Assembly (NCBI GenBank): GCA_900320795.1
Contig: ONTQ01000005.1
Span: 1-57,901, forward strand
Reading direction: 5' to 3'
DNA length: 57,901 nt
Source of the DNA: an uncultured Bacteroidales bacterium
Lineage (GTDB): Bacteria > Bacteroidota > Bacteroidia > Bacteroidales > UBA932
Of the stretch, positions 27,509 to 37,600 are shown piece after piece (positions within the stretch are counted from its first letter, which is position 1; every line of letters starts with the position of its first letter). The position numbers were made by a program, and so were the translations under genes. The notes beneath the pieces were generated by a model that saw nothing but the letters and a program-made list of their open reading frames with translations, did not search any database and was not told the origin of the DNA.

Positions 27509-27859
27509 GTGCACAAAAAGGGGCGGTTTGGTGCACTAGAGGCCGAAAAACGCGGTGCCGTGCACGAAAAGGGGCGGTTTGGTGCACGAGAGGGCGAGAA
27601 ACGCAGCGTCGTGCACGAAAAGGGGTGGTTTGGTGCACGGGGGACCGAAAAGCGCAGCGCCGTGCACGAAAAGGGGCGGTTTGGTGCACGGGGGACCGAA
27701 AAGCGCAGCGCCGTGCACGAAAAGGGGCGGTTTGGTGCACGAGAGGGCGAAAAGCGCAGCGTCGTGCACAAAAAGGGGCGGTTTGGTGCACGAGAGGGCG
27801 AGAAACGCAGTGTCGTGCACAAAAAGGGGGTGTTTGGTGCACGAGGGACCGAGGTGCAC
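27509..27859 (+). repeat. GTGCAC tandem array, seven 51-bp units
   Basis: Units begin at 27509, 27560, 27611, 27662, 27713, 27764 and 27815, a strict 51-base period. Within each unit GTGCAC recurs 22 bases later, so sites alternate 22/29; one more partial site is at 27854. Between the paired sites is a conserved AAAAGGGGCGGTTTG block; between units is a block ending AGCGCAGCGYC. The 8-base arms TCGTGCAC and GTGCACGA can pair across either spacer. Unit sequence varies at a few positions (CGAGAGGGC versus CGGGGGACC). The array fills most of the 528-base gap between the transposase-like gene and lepA; 27371-27508 otherwise holds only the transposase promoter region. Confidence 0.92.
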
Positions 27860-27898
27860 GAGGGGGGGCACAGGGTAGGAGCCGGAGGAGCGGAGGAA

Positions 27899-29686
27899 TC
27901 AGTCCAGTTTCAGGACGGCCATGAAGGCACTCTGCGGAACCTGGACGGTGCCGATCTGGCGCATACGCTTCTTGCCTTCCTTCTGTTTTTCCAGCAATTT
28001 TCGTTTACGGGTGACATCGCCGCCATAGCACTTCGCTGTCACGTCCTTACGTACCTGGCGGACGGTTTCGCGGGCAATGATTTTGGCGCCGATGGCCGCC
28101 TGCACGGCGATGTCAAACTGCTGGCGGGGAATGAGGTCCTTGAGTTTGAGGCAAATCTTTCGGCCGAAGTCATAGGCGTGGTCCTCATGGATGAGCGTGG
28201 ACAAGGCATCGGCCGGGTCCCCGTTGAGGAGGATATCCAGTTTCACCAGCCTCGCCGGACGGAAATCCGTCACATGATAATCGAACGAGGCGTACCCTTT
28301 GGAGATGGATTTGAGCTTGTCGTAGAAGTCGAAGACCACCTCGCTCAGAGGAAGGTCGTAATTGAGTTCCACCCGGTCGGTGGTAATGTAATGCTGGCCG
28401 ATGAGTGTTCCCCGCTTGTCCATGCACAGTTTCATGATGGGACCGTAGAAATCGGCCTTGGAGATAATCTGGGCACGGATATAGGGCTCTTCGATATGAT
28501 CGATTACCGATGCCGGCGGAAGCCCGGAAGGATTATGGACATCCACGACCTCTCCCTTGGTGGTATATACCTTATAAGAGACGTTGGGCACCGTAGTGAT
28601 AACATCCATGTTGAACTCGCGGAACAGGCGCTCCTGCACGATTTCCAAGTGCAGCAGGCCCAGGAAACCGCATCGGAAACCGAAGCCCAGGGCGAGCGAA
28701 CTCTCCGGCTCATAGGTGAAAGATGCGTCATTGAGCTGGAATTTCTCCAGCGTGGCGCGCAGTTCCTCAAACTTGGAGGCATCGACCGGATACAAGCCCG
28801 CAAAGACCATCGGCTTCACTTCCTCGAAACCGGCAATAGCCTCTTCGCAGGGACGTTCCACATGGGTGATGGTGTCTCCCACCTTCACCTCCACGGCCGC
28901 CTTGATGCCCGTGATGATATAGCCCACATCCCCGGCACGGACCTCCCCGGTCGGGTTGAGTTTGAGTTTCAGGTTGCCGATTTCTTCGGCCTCATATTCG
29001 TTGCCGGTAGAGAAGAACTTCACCTTGTCTCCCTTGCGGATGGTCCCGTTCACCACCTTGAAATAGGCGATAATCCCCCGGAAGGAGTTGAAGACCGAGT
29101 CAAAAATCAGGGCCTGGAGGGGCGCCTCGGGGTTTCCCTTGGGACAGGGAACTTTGTCCACGATGGCATCCAGCACCGCCTGCACGCCTTCTCCCGTCCG
29201 GGCCGATACCCGCAGCACATCCCCGGGGTCACAGCCCAGCAGGTCGCACACCTGGTCCTGGACCACTTCCGGCTGAGCGGAGTCCATGTCGATCTTGTTG
29301 AGTACCGGAATAATCTCCAGCCCGTGGTCAATAGCCTGATAGAGGTTGGAGATGGTCTGGGCCTGGATTCCCTGTGAAGCATCCACAACCAGAAGGGCCC
29401 CTTCGCAGGAGGCGATGGAGCGGGAAACCTCATAAGAGAAGTCCACGTGGCCGGGCGTGTCAATCAGATTGAGCCGATAAACCTCCCCGTCCCGGGCATA
29501 ATCCATCTGGATGGCGTGGCTCTTGATGGTGATGCCTTTCTCCCTTTCCAGATCCATGTCATCCAGGACCTGGTTCTCCATCTCCCGGTCACTCAGCGTA
29601 CGGGTGAGTTCCAGAAGACGGTCTGCCAGAGTGGACTTGCCGTGGTCGATATGTGCGATAATGCAAAAGTTGCGGATATTCTTCAT
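27899..29686 (-). CDS. lepA: Elongation factor 4 (back-translocase)
   Basis: 595-residue translational GTPase: G1 [10 protein letters not shown], switch region [16 protein letters not shown]3 [12 protein letters not shown]4 NKIDM, and the LepA-specific C-terminus ending [23 protein letters not shown]. Acts on stalled ribosomes. The start [12 protein letters not shown] (ATG 29684-29686) fits the family length; upstream in-frame sequence is antisense to the sigma gene. The minus-strand sequence TATCTTTG lies eight bases before the ATG, a strong -7 element with a very short leader. Confidence 0.96.
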   Translation of the reverse strand: MKNIRNFCIIAHIDHGKSTLADRLLELTRTLSDREMENQVLDDMDLEREKGITIKSHAIQMDYARDGEVYRLNLIDTPGHVDFSYEVSRSIASCEGALLVVDASQGIQAQTISNLYQAIDHGLEIIPVLNKIDMDSAQPEVVQDQVCDLLGCDPGDVLRVSARTGEGVQAVLDAIVDKVPCPKGNPEAPLQALIFDSVFNSFRGIIAYFKVVNGTIRKGDKVKFFSTGNEYEAEEIGNLKLKLNPTGEVRAGDVGYIITGIKAAVEVKVGDTITHVERPCEEAIAGFEEVKPMVFAGLYPVDASKFEELRATLEKFQLNDASFTYEPESSLALGFGFRCGFLGLLHLEIVQERLFREFNMDVITTVPNVSYKVYTTKGEVVDVHNPSGLPPASVIDHIEEPYIRAQIISKADFYGPIMKLCMDKRGTLIGQHYITTDRVELNYDLPLSEVVFDFYDKLKSISKGYASFDYHVTDFRPARLVKLDILLNGDPADALSTLIHEDHAYDFGRKICLKLKDLIPRQQFDIAVQAAIGAKIIARETVRQVRKDVTAKCYGGDVTRKRKLLEKQKEGKKRMRQIGTVQVPQSAFMAVLKLD

Positions 29687-29773
29687 AGTCTGCAAAGATA
29701 ACGCAATTTGTGGAATTTGCCTATTTTTGTGGCACGGCTTGTGCAATATCAGAGCGGCAAGCCCCTCATTTTC

Positions 29774-30289
29774 ATGGAAAACCCGGAACAGAAATTCAAC
29801 CAAATCGTCCACGAGTACAGCGAAAGGCTGTACTGGCATGTCCGCCGCATGGTGGGCAGCCACGAGGATGCCGACGACCTGCTCCAGGAAATCTTCCTCA
29901 AAATCTGGACGAATCTTCCCGCTTTCCGGGGAGAATCGCAACTGTACACATGGATCTGGCGCATCGCCACCAACGAAACCCTCAACCACCTGAGAAGGGA
30001 AAAAGTGCGTGCCGCTCTCCGCTTTCAAAGCGTGGATGAACTGGTGGAGCGCCGTATCGAAGGCGACCCCTATTTTAATGGCACGGCCGCACAGCGGGAA
30101 CTCGCCAAGGCCGTGGCCCGCCTCCCGGAAAAACAGCGTCAGGTGTTCATCATGCGCTGGTGGGACGAACTCAGTTACGAGGACATATCGGCCATCACGG
30201 GCACATCGGTCGGGGCCCTCAAAGCCTCCTATCATATCGCCCAGGAAAAAATCAAATTAAACCTTTCCGACGCAGAGGTGTCAAAGTAA
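29774..30289 (+). CDS. ECF-type RNA polymerase sigma factor
   Basis: 171 residues. Region 2 ([31 protein letters not shown]) includes the DDLLQE core-binding helix. Region 4 ([45 protein letters not shown]) is a helix-turn-helix for the -35 element. Promoter-like TATTTTTG is upstream at about 29720-29727, and the divergent lepA promoter shares this interval. It heads a three-gene unit with a small single-TM protein and a Spy/CpxP-like protein, a common envelope-stress arrangement in Bacteroidetes. Confidence 0.92.
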   Translation: MENPEQKFNQIVHEYSERLYWHVRRMVGSHEDADDLLQEIFLKIWTNLPAFRGESQLYTWIWRIATNETLNHLRREKVRAALRFQSVDELVERRIEGDPYFNGTAAQRELAKAVARLPEKQRQVFIMRWWDELSYEDISAITGTSVGALKASYHIAQEKIKLNLSDAEVSK

Positions 30290-30295
30290 GCAGTT

Positions 30296-30664
30296 ATGAC
30301 AAGGAAAAACGACATATCCACCCCCGAAGGTTACTTCCAGAATCTGGAAGAGCGGCTCAAGACCATTCCCACCCGGGAAGTCAAGCCCACGGTGATACAA
30401 CGCGTATCTCCCTGGATCGCCTATGCCGCCAGCCTGGCTGTTCTGGCCGCCGTCGGGAACTTTATCTTCGGCCGCGCTGCAGCTGTGGAAGAAGATGCGG
30501 AGTGGGATTACGTCTCTTATCTGTCCCAGTCACTGGATCCGGACGGGCAGATTGAGCTCATGGAGGCCTCCACCCTTTCCGAAGAGGATATCCGCAGTTT
30601 CCTTATCGCCGACAATATCAGCATTGAACATTTAGAGACATTGAACTATGAAGAAGATTATTAG
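30296..30664 (+). CDS. Small single-pass membrane protein, possible anti-sigma factor
   Basis: 122 residues: a hydrophilic N-terminus (about 1-40), one TM segment (WIAYAASLAVLAAVGNFIF), and an acidic periplasmic tail rich in Asp/Glu ending NYEEDY. The N-terminal GYFQNLEERL motif is frequent in proteins paired with Bacteroidetes ECF factors. Location six bases after the sigma gene and the topology fit an anti-sigma factor or sensor. No zinc-binding anti-sigma motif is visible, so the role is inferred. It overlaps the next gene by 17 bases. Confidence 0.7.
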   Translation: MTRKNDISTPEGYFQNLEERLKTIPTREVKPTVIQRVSPWIAYAASLAVLAAVGNFIFGRAAAVEEDAEWDYVSYLSQSLDPDGQIELMEASTLSEEDIRSFLIADNISIEHLETLNYEEDY

Positions 30665-31157
30665 TGTATTCTGTGCATTGGCACTGATTGGCAGCGTGAC
30701 TGCCATCGCCCAGACAAAGGGGCATAAAGAAGACTGGCGTGAGAAGGTACGCTCCGAACAAGTGGCCCTGATTACCGCCGAACTCGACCTCACCGAAGCA
30801 GAGGCCCAGGCCTTCTGGCCGGTTTACAACGAAGTGCAGGCCCAGCGCCGCGAGGCTTTCAAAGCATCGGCCCAGGCCCTCAAGGACCTTAAGAACGGCG
30901 TGGAAGGCAAAGATGCCGGCGCGCTTCTGGACCAGTACGAGGCCGCCAGGAAAAACTGCGACGCCGTTGAAATCCAGGCCCTGTCCCGCTACAAGAAGGT
31001 CCTGCCTGCAGAAAAAGTGGCCAAACTTCTGGTGGCCGAAGAGAAATTCCGCCATCAGCAGATTGGAAAACTCGGGAAAGGCGAAGGCCGACCCCATCCC
31101 GGCGACCCCGGCCGCAGAACCGGCGGAAAACCTGTCCCTGTGACAGAGATGGATTAA
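30648..31157 (+). CDS. Spy/CpxP-like periplasmic protein
   Basis: 169 residues with a cleavable signal peptide ([22 protein letters not shown]) and a helical body holding two family-type blocks, [17 protein letters not shown] and [20 protein letters not shown], positioned like the LTxxQ repeats of Spy/CpxP. The C-terminal 30 residues are Gly/Pro/Arg-rich. Likely a periplasmic chaperone or stress sensor induced by the ECF factor encoded two genes upstream. It overlaps the convergent ATPase gene by four bases. Confidence 0.75.
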   Translation: MKKIISVFCALALIGSVTAIAQTKGHKEDWREKVRSEQVALITAELDLTEAEAQAFWPVYNEVQAQRREAFKASAQALKDLKNGVEGKDAGALLDQYEAARKNCDAVEIQALSRYKKVLPAEKVAKLLVAEEKFRHQQIGKLGKGEGRPHPGDPGRRTGGKPVPVTEMD

Positions 31158-31807
31158 AGCCACGCACCGTCCTGCAGGATGCAGGTTCGGTCACAGAGTT
31201 CAGCCAGACCGGCGTCATGGGTAACGATGACAATGGTCTGGCCCAATTGTTTCCGGAGGTCGAAAAAAAGCCGGTGAATCTCCTCTTTGGTGCGGGAATC
31301 AAGGTTGCCGGTCGGCTCGTCCGCAAAGAGGATGGCAGGCTTGTTGATGAGCGAACGGGCGATGGCCACGCGCTGCTGTTCCCCGCCGGAGAGTTCCGAA
31401 GGTTTATGGGTGGTCCGATCCTGAAGTCCCACAGTCTGAAGCAACTCCAGCGCCTGTAACCGGGCGCTTTTGCTGTCTTTCCCGCCGATAAGGGCAGGAA
31501 TCATGACATTCTCCAGCGCCGTAAACTCCGGCAACAGATGGTGCGCCTGGAACACAAAACCGATGCGCCGGTTCCGGAAAGCCGAGAGGGCTTTCCCGCC
31601 CAGGTGCAGGACATCTGTCCCTTCGACGGTAAGGTTGCCGCTGTCCGGAGTAAGCAGGGTGCCCAGGATTTGCAGGAGCGTGGACTTTCCTGCCCCGGAG
31701 GCGCCCATGATGGCCACTACTTCCCCTTCGGCCACGGAAAAATCCACGCCTTTCAGCACCTCCAGCGTGCCGAAACTCTTTCTGATATTCTTAGCTTCCA
31801 GTATCAT
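31154..31807 (-). CDS. ABC transporter ATPase, LolD-like
   Basis: 217 residues. Walker [11 protein letters not shown]-loop [10 protein letters not shown], signature [15 protein letters not shown], Walker [13 protein letters not shown] and H-loop VVTHD. High resemblance to LolD, the ATPase that powers lipoprotein release from the inner membrane; its LolC/E permease partner is not adjacent. The start [13 protein letters not shown] (ATG 31805-31807) is preferred, with TATCTTTG in the minus strand seven bases upstream as the -7 box. This promoter is back to back with that of tRNA-Pro. Confidence 0.9.
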   Translation of the reverse strand: MILEAKNIRKSFGTLEVLKGVDFSVAEGEVVAIMGASGAGKSTLLQILGTLLTPDSGNLTVEGTDVLHLGGKALSAFRNRRIGFVFQAHHLLPEFTALENVMIPALIGGKDSKSARLQALELLQTVGLQDRTTHKPSELSGGEQQRVAIARSLINKPAILFADEPTGNLDSRTKEEIHRLFFDLRKQLGQTIVIVTHDAGLAELCDRTCILQDGAWL

Positions 31808-31851
31808 CTGTTTGCAAAGATACAAATTTTGCTTATATTTACATGATGAAT

Positions 31852-31925
31852 CGGGGTGTGGCGCAGTTGGCTAGCGCATCTGCTTTGGGAGCAGAGGGTC
31901 GCAAGTTCGAGTCTTGTCACCCCGA
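31852..31925 (+). tRNA. tRNA-Pro (anticodon TGG)
   Basis: Acceptor CGGGGTG/CACCCCG, anticodon stem TCTGC/GCAGA around loop TTTGGGA, discriminator A, and CCA encoded at 31926-31928. A TTTG box (31811) and a TATATTTA box (31834) form a possible promoter. Only 17 bases separate CCA from the uxuA ATG, with no terminator. Confidence 0.95.
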
Positions 31926-31945
31926 CCACAACACTAAGACTCATT

Positions 31946-33199
31946 ATGGAAAAAACCTGGCGATGGTTTGGCAAGAAGGATAAGATCACCCTTGCCATGC
32001 TCAAACAAATTGGCGTAGAAGGCATTGTAACAGCCCTTCACGATGTCCCCCTGGGACAGGTATGGACCCGCGAGAAAATCCGTGAACTGCGGGAATACAT
32101 TGAGAGCTACGGAATGCGCTGGAGCGTAGTGGAGAGTCTCCCCGTAGTGGAAACCATCAAGTATGGCGGTCCGGACCGCGATGAGCAGATCGCAGTGTAC
32201 AAGGAATCCCTCAAGAACCTGGGGATGGAGGGCATCCACACCATTTGCTACAACTTCATGCCGGTGCTGGACTGGGCCCGCACGGACCTGGCGCACGAAA
32301 ATCCCAACGGCGCCACCAACCTGTATTTCAATTACGCGGAATTCGCATACTTCGACATTTACATCCTGAAGCGCCCCGGTGCCCGTGAGGAGTGGGCCGC
32401 CTTCCAATTCCCCGCCGGCGTCGGCGAAGGCCGCAATGTCCTGTCGGAGGCCGATGAACTGGCCAAGACCATGACCCCGGAAAAGGACCACAAGCTGGTG
32501 GAGAACATCGTCATCAAAACCCAGGGCTTCGTTTCCGGCAACTTCTCCGAGAACGACGCCGCCCCGGTGCAGAAATTCCGTGAATTCCTGGCCTTGTACA
32601 AAGGCATCGGCAAAACGCAATTGCGGGCCAACATGAAGTATTTCCTGGAAGCCATCATGCCCACCTGCGAGCAGTACGGCATGAACATGTGCGTCCACCC
32701 GGACGACCCTCCCATCGAAGTGCTGGGCCTTCCGCGCATCGTCCGCACGGAAGAAGACATCCGCTGGTTCCTGAACGCCGTGCCCAACAAGCACAACGGC
32801 CTCACCTTTTGCGCCGGATCCCTGAGCGCCGGAGCATACAACAACGTGGTGGAAATGGCCCGCGAATTTGCGCCGCGCACCCATTTTGTACACCTGCGTT
32901 CCTGCCACATCTTCCCGAACGGCGACTTCACGGAGGCCTCCCACCTGGGCGGCCGGGCCGACCTGGTGGAACTCTGCCGCATCTTTGAAAAGGAGAATCC
33001 CGCCCTTCCCATGCGCGTGGACCATGGCATGACCTTCACGGACCGGCCCGGCGGCATCATGGACGAAAGCACCCACGGGCACAATGCCGGCTATACGCTT
33101 TTGGGCCGCATGTTTGCCATGGGACAGGTGCAGGGCATCCTCGCCACGGTGGACCGCGAACTGGGCATTCCTTACAAACAACCCGGATTCTTTGATTAA
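31946..33199 (+). CDS. uxuA: Mannonate dehydratase
   Basis: 417 residues. Dehydrates D-mannonate to 2-keto-3-deoxygluconate in the glucuronate pathway. The family sequence opens EKTWRWFGKKDKITLAMLKQIGVEGIVTALHDVP, with later metal-site regions CVHPDDPP, VHLRSCH and RVDHG within a TIM barrel; length matches the usual about 395-420. The start MEKTWRW is unambiguous because upstream codons are tRNA-Pro. It is the first gene of a four-gene operon with uxuB three bases downstream. Confidence 0.95.
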   Translation: MEKTWRWFGKKDKITLAMLKQIGVEGIVTALHDVPLGQVWTREKIRELREYIESYGMRWSVVESLPVVETIKYGGPDRDEQIAVYKESLKNLGMEGIHTICYNFMPVLDWARTDLAHENPNGATNLYFNYAEFAYFDIYILKRPGAREEWAAFQFPAGVGEGRNVLSEADELAKTMTPEKDHKLVENIVIKTQGFVSGNFSENDAAPVQKFREFLALYKGIGKTQLRANMKYFLEAIMPTCEQYGMNMCVHPDDPPIEVLGLPRIVRTEEDIRWFLNAVPNKHNGLTFCAGSLSAGAYNNVVEMAREFAPRTHFVHLRSCHIFPNGDFTEASHLGGRADLVELCRIFEKENPALPMRVDHGMTFTDRPGGIMDESTHGHNAGYTLLGRMFAMGQVQGILATVDRELGIPYKQPGFFD

Positions 33200-33202
33200 G
33201 CC

Positions 33203-34789
33203 ATGAAACTGACAGACATTCTGAGCGACACCTTCCATCCCGCCGAGTGGGAAGCCAAAGGTTACCGGATTCCCCGGTTTGACATCAAGGCGGTACGGGA
33301 GAAAACGGCCAAACAGCCCACCTGGGTGCATTTTGGCGGCGGCAACATCTTTCGCGCCTTCCCGGCAGCCATCCTCAACGACGCCCTGAACACCGGCCAG
33401 TATGACCGGGGTGTCATCGTAGCGGAAACTTTTGATTTCGAGGTGGTTGACAAAGCCTACAAACCCTACGGAAACCTCGCACTGCTGGTCTCTCTCCAAA
33501 GTGACGGCAATATCGAGAAAAAGGTGATTGCCAGCGTCACGGAGGCCCTGAAGGCCGACCCGCAATTCCCGGACTGGCAGCGGCTGGTGGACATCTTCCG
33601 CGCCCCTTCGCTGCAGATGGTTTCCTTCACCATCACGGAAAAAGGATATGGTTTCAATGAGGCGGACCTGGCCCGCGGACTGGGTGCCGTCTTTGCCCTG
33701 GGCAAGGTGACTGCCCTGCTGCTGGAACGTTACAACGCCGGAGCGCTGCCCCTCACCCTTCAGTCCATGGACAACTGCTCGCACAACGGCGACAAGGTGA
33801 AAAAGGGTGTCTTTGCCTATGCAGAGCGTTGGGTGGCCGATGGAATCGCTCCCCAGGGCTTCCTGGACTATTTGAAGGATGAGCGCAAAATCACCTTCCC
33901 CTGGTCCATGATAGACAAGATTACCCCGCGTCCGCACCAGAAGGTAAAGGAAATGCTGGAGGCCGACGGCTTCGAGGACAACAACTACATCGAGACGGAA
34001 AAGCACACCTTCACCGCCCCCTTCGTGAATTCGGAAGAGGTTCAGTACCTGGTAATTGAAGACCATTATACCAACGGTCGTCCGCCGCTGGACCTGGGCG
34101 GCGCGCTCTATACCACGCGGGAAACCGTGGACAAGGTGGAAACCATGAAGGTGACCACCTGCCTGAACCCGCTGCACACGGCCATGTCCATCTATGGCTG
34201 CATGCTGGGATACACGCTCATATCGGCCGAGATGAAGGATGAGGACATCCGTCTCTTCATCCAGAAATTGGGCTATATGGAGGCCATGCCGGTGGTGGTG
34301 GATCCGGGCATCCTGAACCCGTACGAGTTCATCGGCGCCGTCATTAACAAGCGCCTGCCCAACCCGTTCATGCCGGACGCTCCGCAGCGCATCGCCATGG
34401 ATACCAGCCAGAAACTGTCCATCCGCTTCGGCGAAACGCTCAAGAAATACATCGCCCGCGGTCTGGACAAAGGCAACCTGGTGCTCATTCCGCTGGTCCT
34501 GGCCGGATATGCCCGCTACCTGAAAGGCCTGGACGATAACGCGCAGCCGTTCTCCCCCTCCCCGGATCCGCTCCTGGAAGAGTTGCAGGCCCTTGTGGCT
34601 CCGCTGGAATTGGGAAAGCCGGAGCAGGACTGGAGTTGCCTGAAAAAACTCTACAGCCGGGCCGATATTTTTGGTGTGAACCTCTATGAGGCCGGTCTGG
34701 GAGAGCAGGTGGAAGGCATGGTGAAAGAACTTTATGCCGGACCCGGAGCTGTCCGAAAGACGCTCCACAAGTACGTCATTTCCCGCTAA
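33203..34789 (+). CDS. uxuB: Fructuronate reductase (mannitol dehydrogenase family)
   Basis: 528 residues. Long-chain polyol dehydrogenase fold with N-terminal NAD-binding segment WVHFGGGNIFRAFPAAIL and the family active-site helix region KVTTCLNPLHTAMSIYGCMLG. Reduces D-fructuronate to D-mannonate, the substrate of UxuA. Pairing with uxuA three bases upstream fixes the assignment over mannitol or altronate oxidoreductase. The next gene follows after 13 bases. Confidence 0.92.
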   Translation: MKLTDILSDTFHPAEWEAKGYRIPRFDIKAVREKTAKQPTWVHFGGGNIFRAFPAAILNDALNTGQYDRGVIVAETFDFEVVDKAYKPYGNLALLVSLQSDGNIEKKVIASVTEALKADPQFPDWQRLVDIFRAPSLQMVSFTITEKGYGFNEADLARGLGAVFALGKVTALLLERYNAGALPLTLQSMDNCSHNGDKVKKGVFAYAERWVADGIAPQGFLDYLKDERKITFPWSMIDKITPRPHQKVKEMLEADGFEDNNYIETEKHTFTAPFVNSEEVQYLVIEDHYTNGRPPLDLGGALYTTRETVDKVETMKVTTCLNPLHTAMSIYGCMLGYTLISAEMKDEDIRLFIQKLGYMEAMPVVVDPGILNPYEFIGAVINKRLPNPFMPDAPQRIAMDTSQKLSIRFGETLKKYIARGLDKGNLVLIPLVLAGYARYLKGLDDNAQPFSPSPDPLLEELQALVAPLELGKPEQDWSCLKKLYSRADIFGVNLYEAGLGEQVEGMVKELYAGPGAVRKTLHKYVISR

Positions 34790-34802
34790 ATCATTCCCTG
34801 TC

Positions 34803-36269
34803 ATGTATCTGTTAGGTTACGACATCGGCTCCTCTTCCGTCAAAGGCTCCGTGGTGGACGCCCAGACGGGCAAGACGGTGGCTTTTGCCTCCTATCCCTC
34901 CCACGAGGCCATCATTATCTCCAAAAAGGCCGGCTGGGCCGAGCAGGATCCCTCCATGTGGTGGGGAAATCTCAAACTGGTCACGGAACAACTCCTCCAG
35001 AGCGTCAGTGCGGCCGATATCGGCGCCATCGGCATCTCTTACCAGATGCACGGGCTGGTGTGCATTGACAAAGACCGCAATGTGCTCCGCCCTTCCATCA
35101 TCTGGTGTGATTCACGGGCCGTCCCCTACGGGCAGAAGGCCCTGGAAGCCCTGGGAGAGGAGTGGTGCCTGGAGCACCTGCTGAACTCTCCCGGCAACTT
35201 CACCGCCGCCAAACTGGCCTGGGTGAAAGAGAACGAGCCTCAACTTTACAGGCGCATCTGGAAAATCATGCTTCCCGGAGACTATATCGCCATGCGCCTG
35301 ACGGACACCGTCTGCACCACGGTGAGCGGCCTTTCGGAAGGCATCTTCTGGGATTTCAAGGCCGATAAGCCCTCGGCCGAACTGCTTGACCACTTCGGTT
35401 TCGACGAGACGGTGCTCCCGTCCTGCAAGCCCACCTTCGGCGTACAGGGCACCCTGTCCCGTACGGCCGCGGAACAACTGGGACTCAAGGAGGGCACGCC
35501 GGTCACCTACCGTGCCGGAGACCAGCCCAACAATGCCCTCAGTCTCAATGTGTTCAATCCCGGAGAGATTGCCTCCACCGCCGGCACTTCCGGCGTAGTC
35601 TATGGCGTCATCGGGGAGGTAAACCACGACCCTCTGTCCCGCGTAAACACCTTCGCCCACGTCAATCACACGGCGACCAATCCCCGCCTGGGCGTCCTTC
35701 TGTGCATCAACGGAACGGGCATCCTGAACTCCTGGCTCCGCCGGAACGTGGCCCTGGCCAACACCAGTTATCCCGAGATGAACGACATGGCGGAAACCGT
35801 TCCCATCGGCTCCGACGGCATCAGCATCCTGCCCTTCGGCAACGGAGCGGAGCGGCTGCTGCGCAACACGGACCAGGGATGCAGCATCCACGGGCTCAAC
35901 TTCAACCTCCACGGCCGTCCGCAGATTATGAGGGCCGCGCAGGAAGGCATCGTATTCTCCTTCCAGTACGGGATAGAGATTATGGAACAGATGGGGCTCA
36001 AGGTGAACAAGATTCACGCCGGCAGGGCCAACATGTTCCTTTCCAAGGTTTTCCGCGACACGCTCTCCGGCGTTTCCGGAGCCACCATCGAACTCTACGA
36101 CACGGAAGGCAGCGCCGGCGCCGCCAAGGGGGCCGGAATGGGCGTGGGCTTCTACAGGAGCCCTGCAGAGGCCTTCTCCACCCTGGAGCGCCTGGCGGTC
36201 ATCACACCGGAGCACGAGGAAGAGTACCGTGCCGCCTATGAAAAATGGAAATCATATATCAATCAATAA
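34803..36269 (+). CDS. xylB: Xylulokinase
   Basis: A 488-residue FGGY-family sugar kinase. It has the N-terminal phosphate-1 motif GYDIGSSSVKGSVVD, the sugar-contact region ISYQMHGLVCIDKD, and a C-terminal ATP-binding domain with EGSAGAAKGAGMGVG. It phosphorylates D-xylulose, the product of XylA encoded next. The start MYLLGYDIGS follows uxuB by 13 bases and not the longer in-frame extension, which is inside uxuB. Confidence 0.93.
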   Translation: MYLLGYDIGSSSVKGSVVDAQTGKTVAFASYPSHEAIIISKKAGWAEQDPSMWWGNLKLVTEQLLQSVSAADIGAIGISYQMHGLVCIDKDRNVLRPSIIWCDSRAVPYGQKALEALGEEWCLEHLLNSPGNFTAAKLAWVKENEPQLYRRIWKIMLPGDYIAMRLTDTVCTTVSGLSEGIFWDFKADKPSAELLDHFGFDETVLPSCKPTFGVQGTLSRTAAEQLGLKEGTPVTYRAGDQPNNALSLNVFNPGEIASTAGTSGVVYGVIGEVNHDPLSRVNTFAHVNHTATNPRLGVLLCINGTGILNSWLRRNVALANTSYPEMNDMAETVPIGSDGISILPFGNGAERLLRNTDQGCSIHGLNFNLHGRPQIMRAAQEGIVFSFQYGIEIMEQMGLKVNKIHAGRANMFLSKVFRDTLSGVSGATIELYDTEGSAGAAKGAGMGVGFYRSPAEAFSTLERLAVITPEHEEEYRAAYEKWKSYINQ

Positions 36270-36272
36270 ATT

Positions 36273-37592
36273 ATGGCTAAAGAATATTTTCCTCAAATCG
36301 GCAAGATTCCCTTTGAAGGAGCCGATAGCAAGAATCCCCTCGCCTTCCATTATTATGACGCCGGCCGCGTAGTATGCGGAAAGCCCATGAAGGAATGGCT
36401 CAAGTTCGCCATGGCCTGGTGGCACACGCTGGGGCAGGCATCGGCCGATCCCTTCGGCGGACAGACCCGCTCCTACGAATGGGACAAGGGAGAATGCCCT
36501 TATTGCCGCGCCAGGGCCAAGGCCGACGCCGGCTTTGAGATCATGCAGAAACTGGGCATCGAGTACTTCTGCTTCCACGACATCGACCTGGTGGAAGACT
36601 GCGACGACATCGCCGAGTACGAAGCCCGCATGAAGGACATTACGGACTACCTCCTGGAAAAGATGAAGGAGACCGGCATCAAGAATCTCTGGGGCACGGC
36701 CAATGTCTTCGGCCACAAGCGTTACATGAACGGCGCCGCCACCAATCCGCAGTTCGACATCGTAGCCCGCGCCGCCGTCCAGATCAAGAACGCCCTGGAT
36801 GCCACCATCAAACTGGGCGGCTCCAATTACGTGTTCTGGGGCGGACGTGAAGGCTACTACAGCCTCCTGAACACCCAGATGCAGCGGGAGAAGGACCACC
36901 TCGCAAAAATGCTTACCGCCGCTCGTGACTATGCCCGCGCCAAAGGTTTCAAAGGCACTTTTCTCATCGAGCCCAAACCGATGGAGCCCACCAAGCACCA
37001 GTACGATGTTGATACGGAGACGGTTATCGGCTTCCTGCGCGCCAACGGCCTGGAGAAGGATTTCAAGGTGAACATCGAGGTGAACCACGCCACCCTGGCC
37101 GGCCACACCTTCGAGCATGAACTCACCGTGGCCCGCGAGAACGGCTTCCTGGGCAGCATCGACGCCAACCGCGGAGACGCCCAGAACGGCTGGGATACGG
37201 ACCAGTTCCCGGTAGATGCCTACGAACTCACCCAGGCCATGATGCAGATTCTCCTGAACGGTGGCTTCGGAAACGGCGGCACCAACTTTGACGCCAAACT
37301 GCGCCGCTCTTCCACTGATCCCGAGGACATCTTCATTGCCCACATCAGCGCCATGGACGCCATGGCCCACGCCCTCCTGAACGCAGCCGCCGTGCTGGAA
37401 GAAAGCCCGCTTCCCCAGATGGTGAAAGAGCGTTATGCCAGTTTCGACAGCGGACTGGGCAAGCAGTTCGAAGAAGGCAAAGCCACCCTCGAAGACCTAT
37501 ACAATTATGCCAAGGAGAATGCCGCTCCCGTAGCCGCTTCCGGCAAGCAGGAACTCTACGAGACCCTGCTCAACCTCTATGCCGTAAAATAG
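36273..37592 (+). CDS. xylA: Xylose isomerase
   Basis: A 439-residue class II xylose isomerase. It contains FHDIDLV with the catalytic His, the metal-binding series [32 protein letters not shown] and the DANRGD signature. It converts D-xylose to D-xylulose. With xylB and uxuAB it suggests joint use of xylose and glucuronic acid released from glucuronoxylan. It ends eight bases before the convergent rimM gene. Confidence 0.97.
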   Translation: MAKEYFPQIGKIPFEGADSKNPLAFHYYDAGRVVCGKPMKEWLKFAMAWWHTLGQASADPFGGQTRSYEWDKGECPYCRARAKADAGFEIMQKLGIEYFCFHDIDLVEDCDDIAEYEARMKDITDYLLEKMKETGIKNLWGTANVFGHKRYMNGAATNPQFDIVARAAVQIKNALDATIKLGGSNYVFWGGREGYYSLLNTQMQREKDHLAKMLTAARDYARAKGFKGTFLIEPKPMEPTKHQYDVDTETVIGFLRANGLEKDFKVNIEVNHATLAGHTFEHELTVARENGFLGSIDANRGDAQNGWDTDQFPVDAYELTQAMMQILLNGGFGNGGTNFDAKLRRSSTDPEDIFIAHISAMDAMAHALLNAAAVLEESPLPQMVKERYASFDSGLGKQFEEGKATLEDLYNYAKENAAPVAASGKQELYETLLNLYAVK

Positions 37593-37600
37593 GTAAAAAA

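Noticed and set aside
27509..27859. CRISPR array
   Set aside because: Spacers are nearly identical between units, the spacing alternates 22/29, and no cas genes are nearby.
27509..29377. Long open frame running rightward through the GTGCAC array and across the lepA region
   Set aside because: It is antisense to lepA and its first part is translated repeat. The 51-base period is divisible by three, which keeps the frame open artificially.
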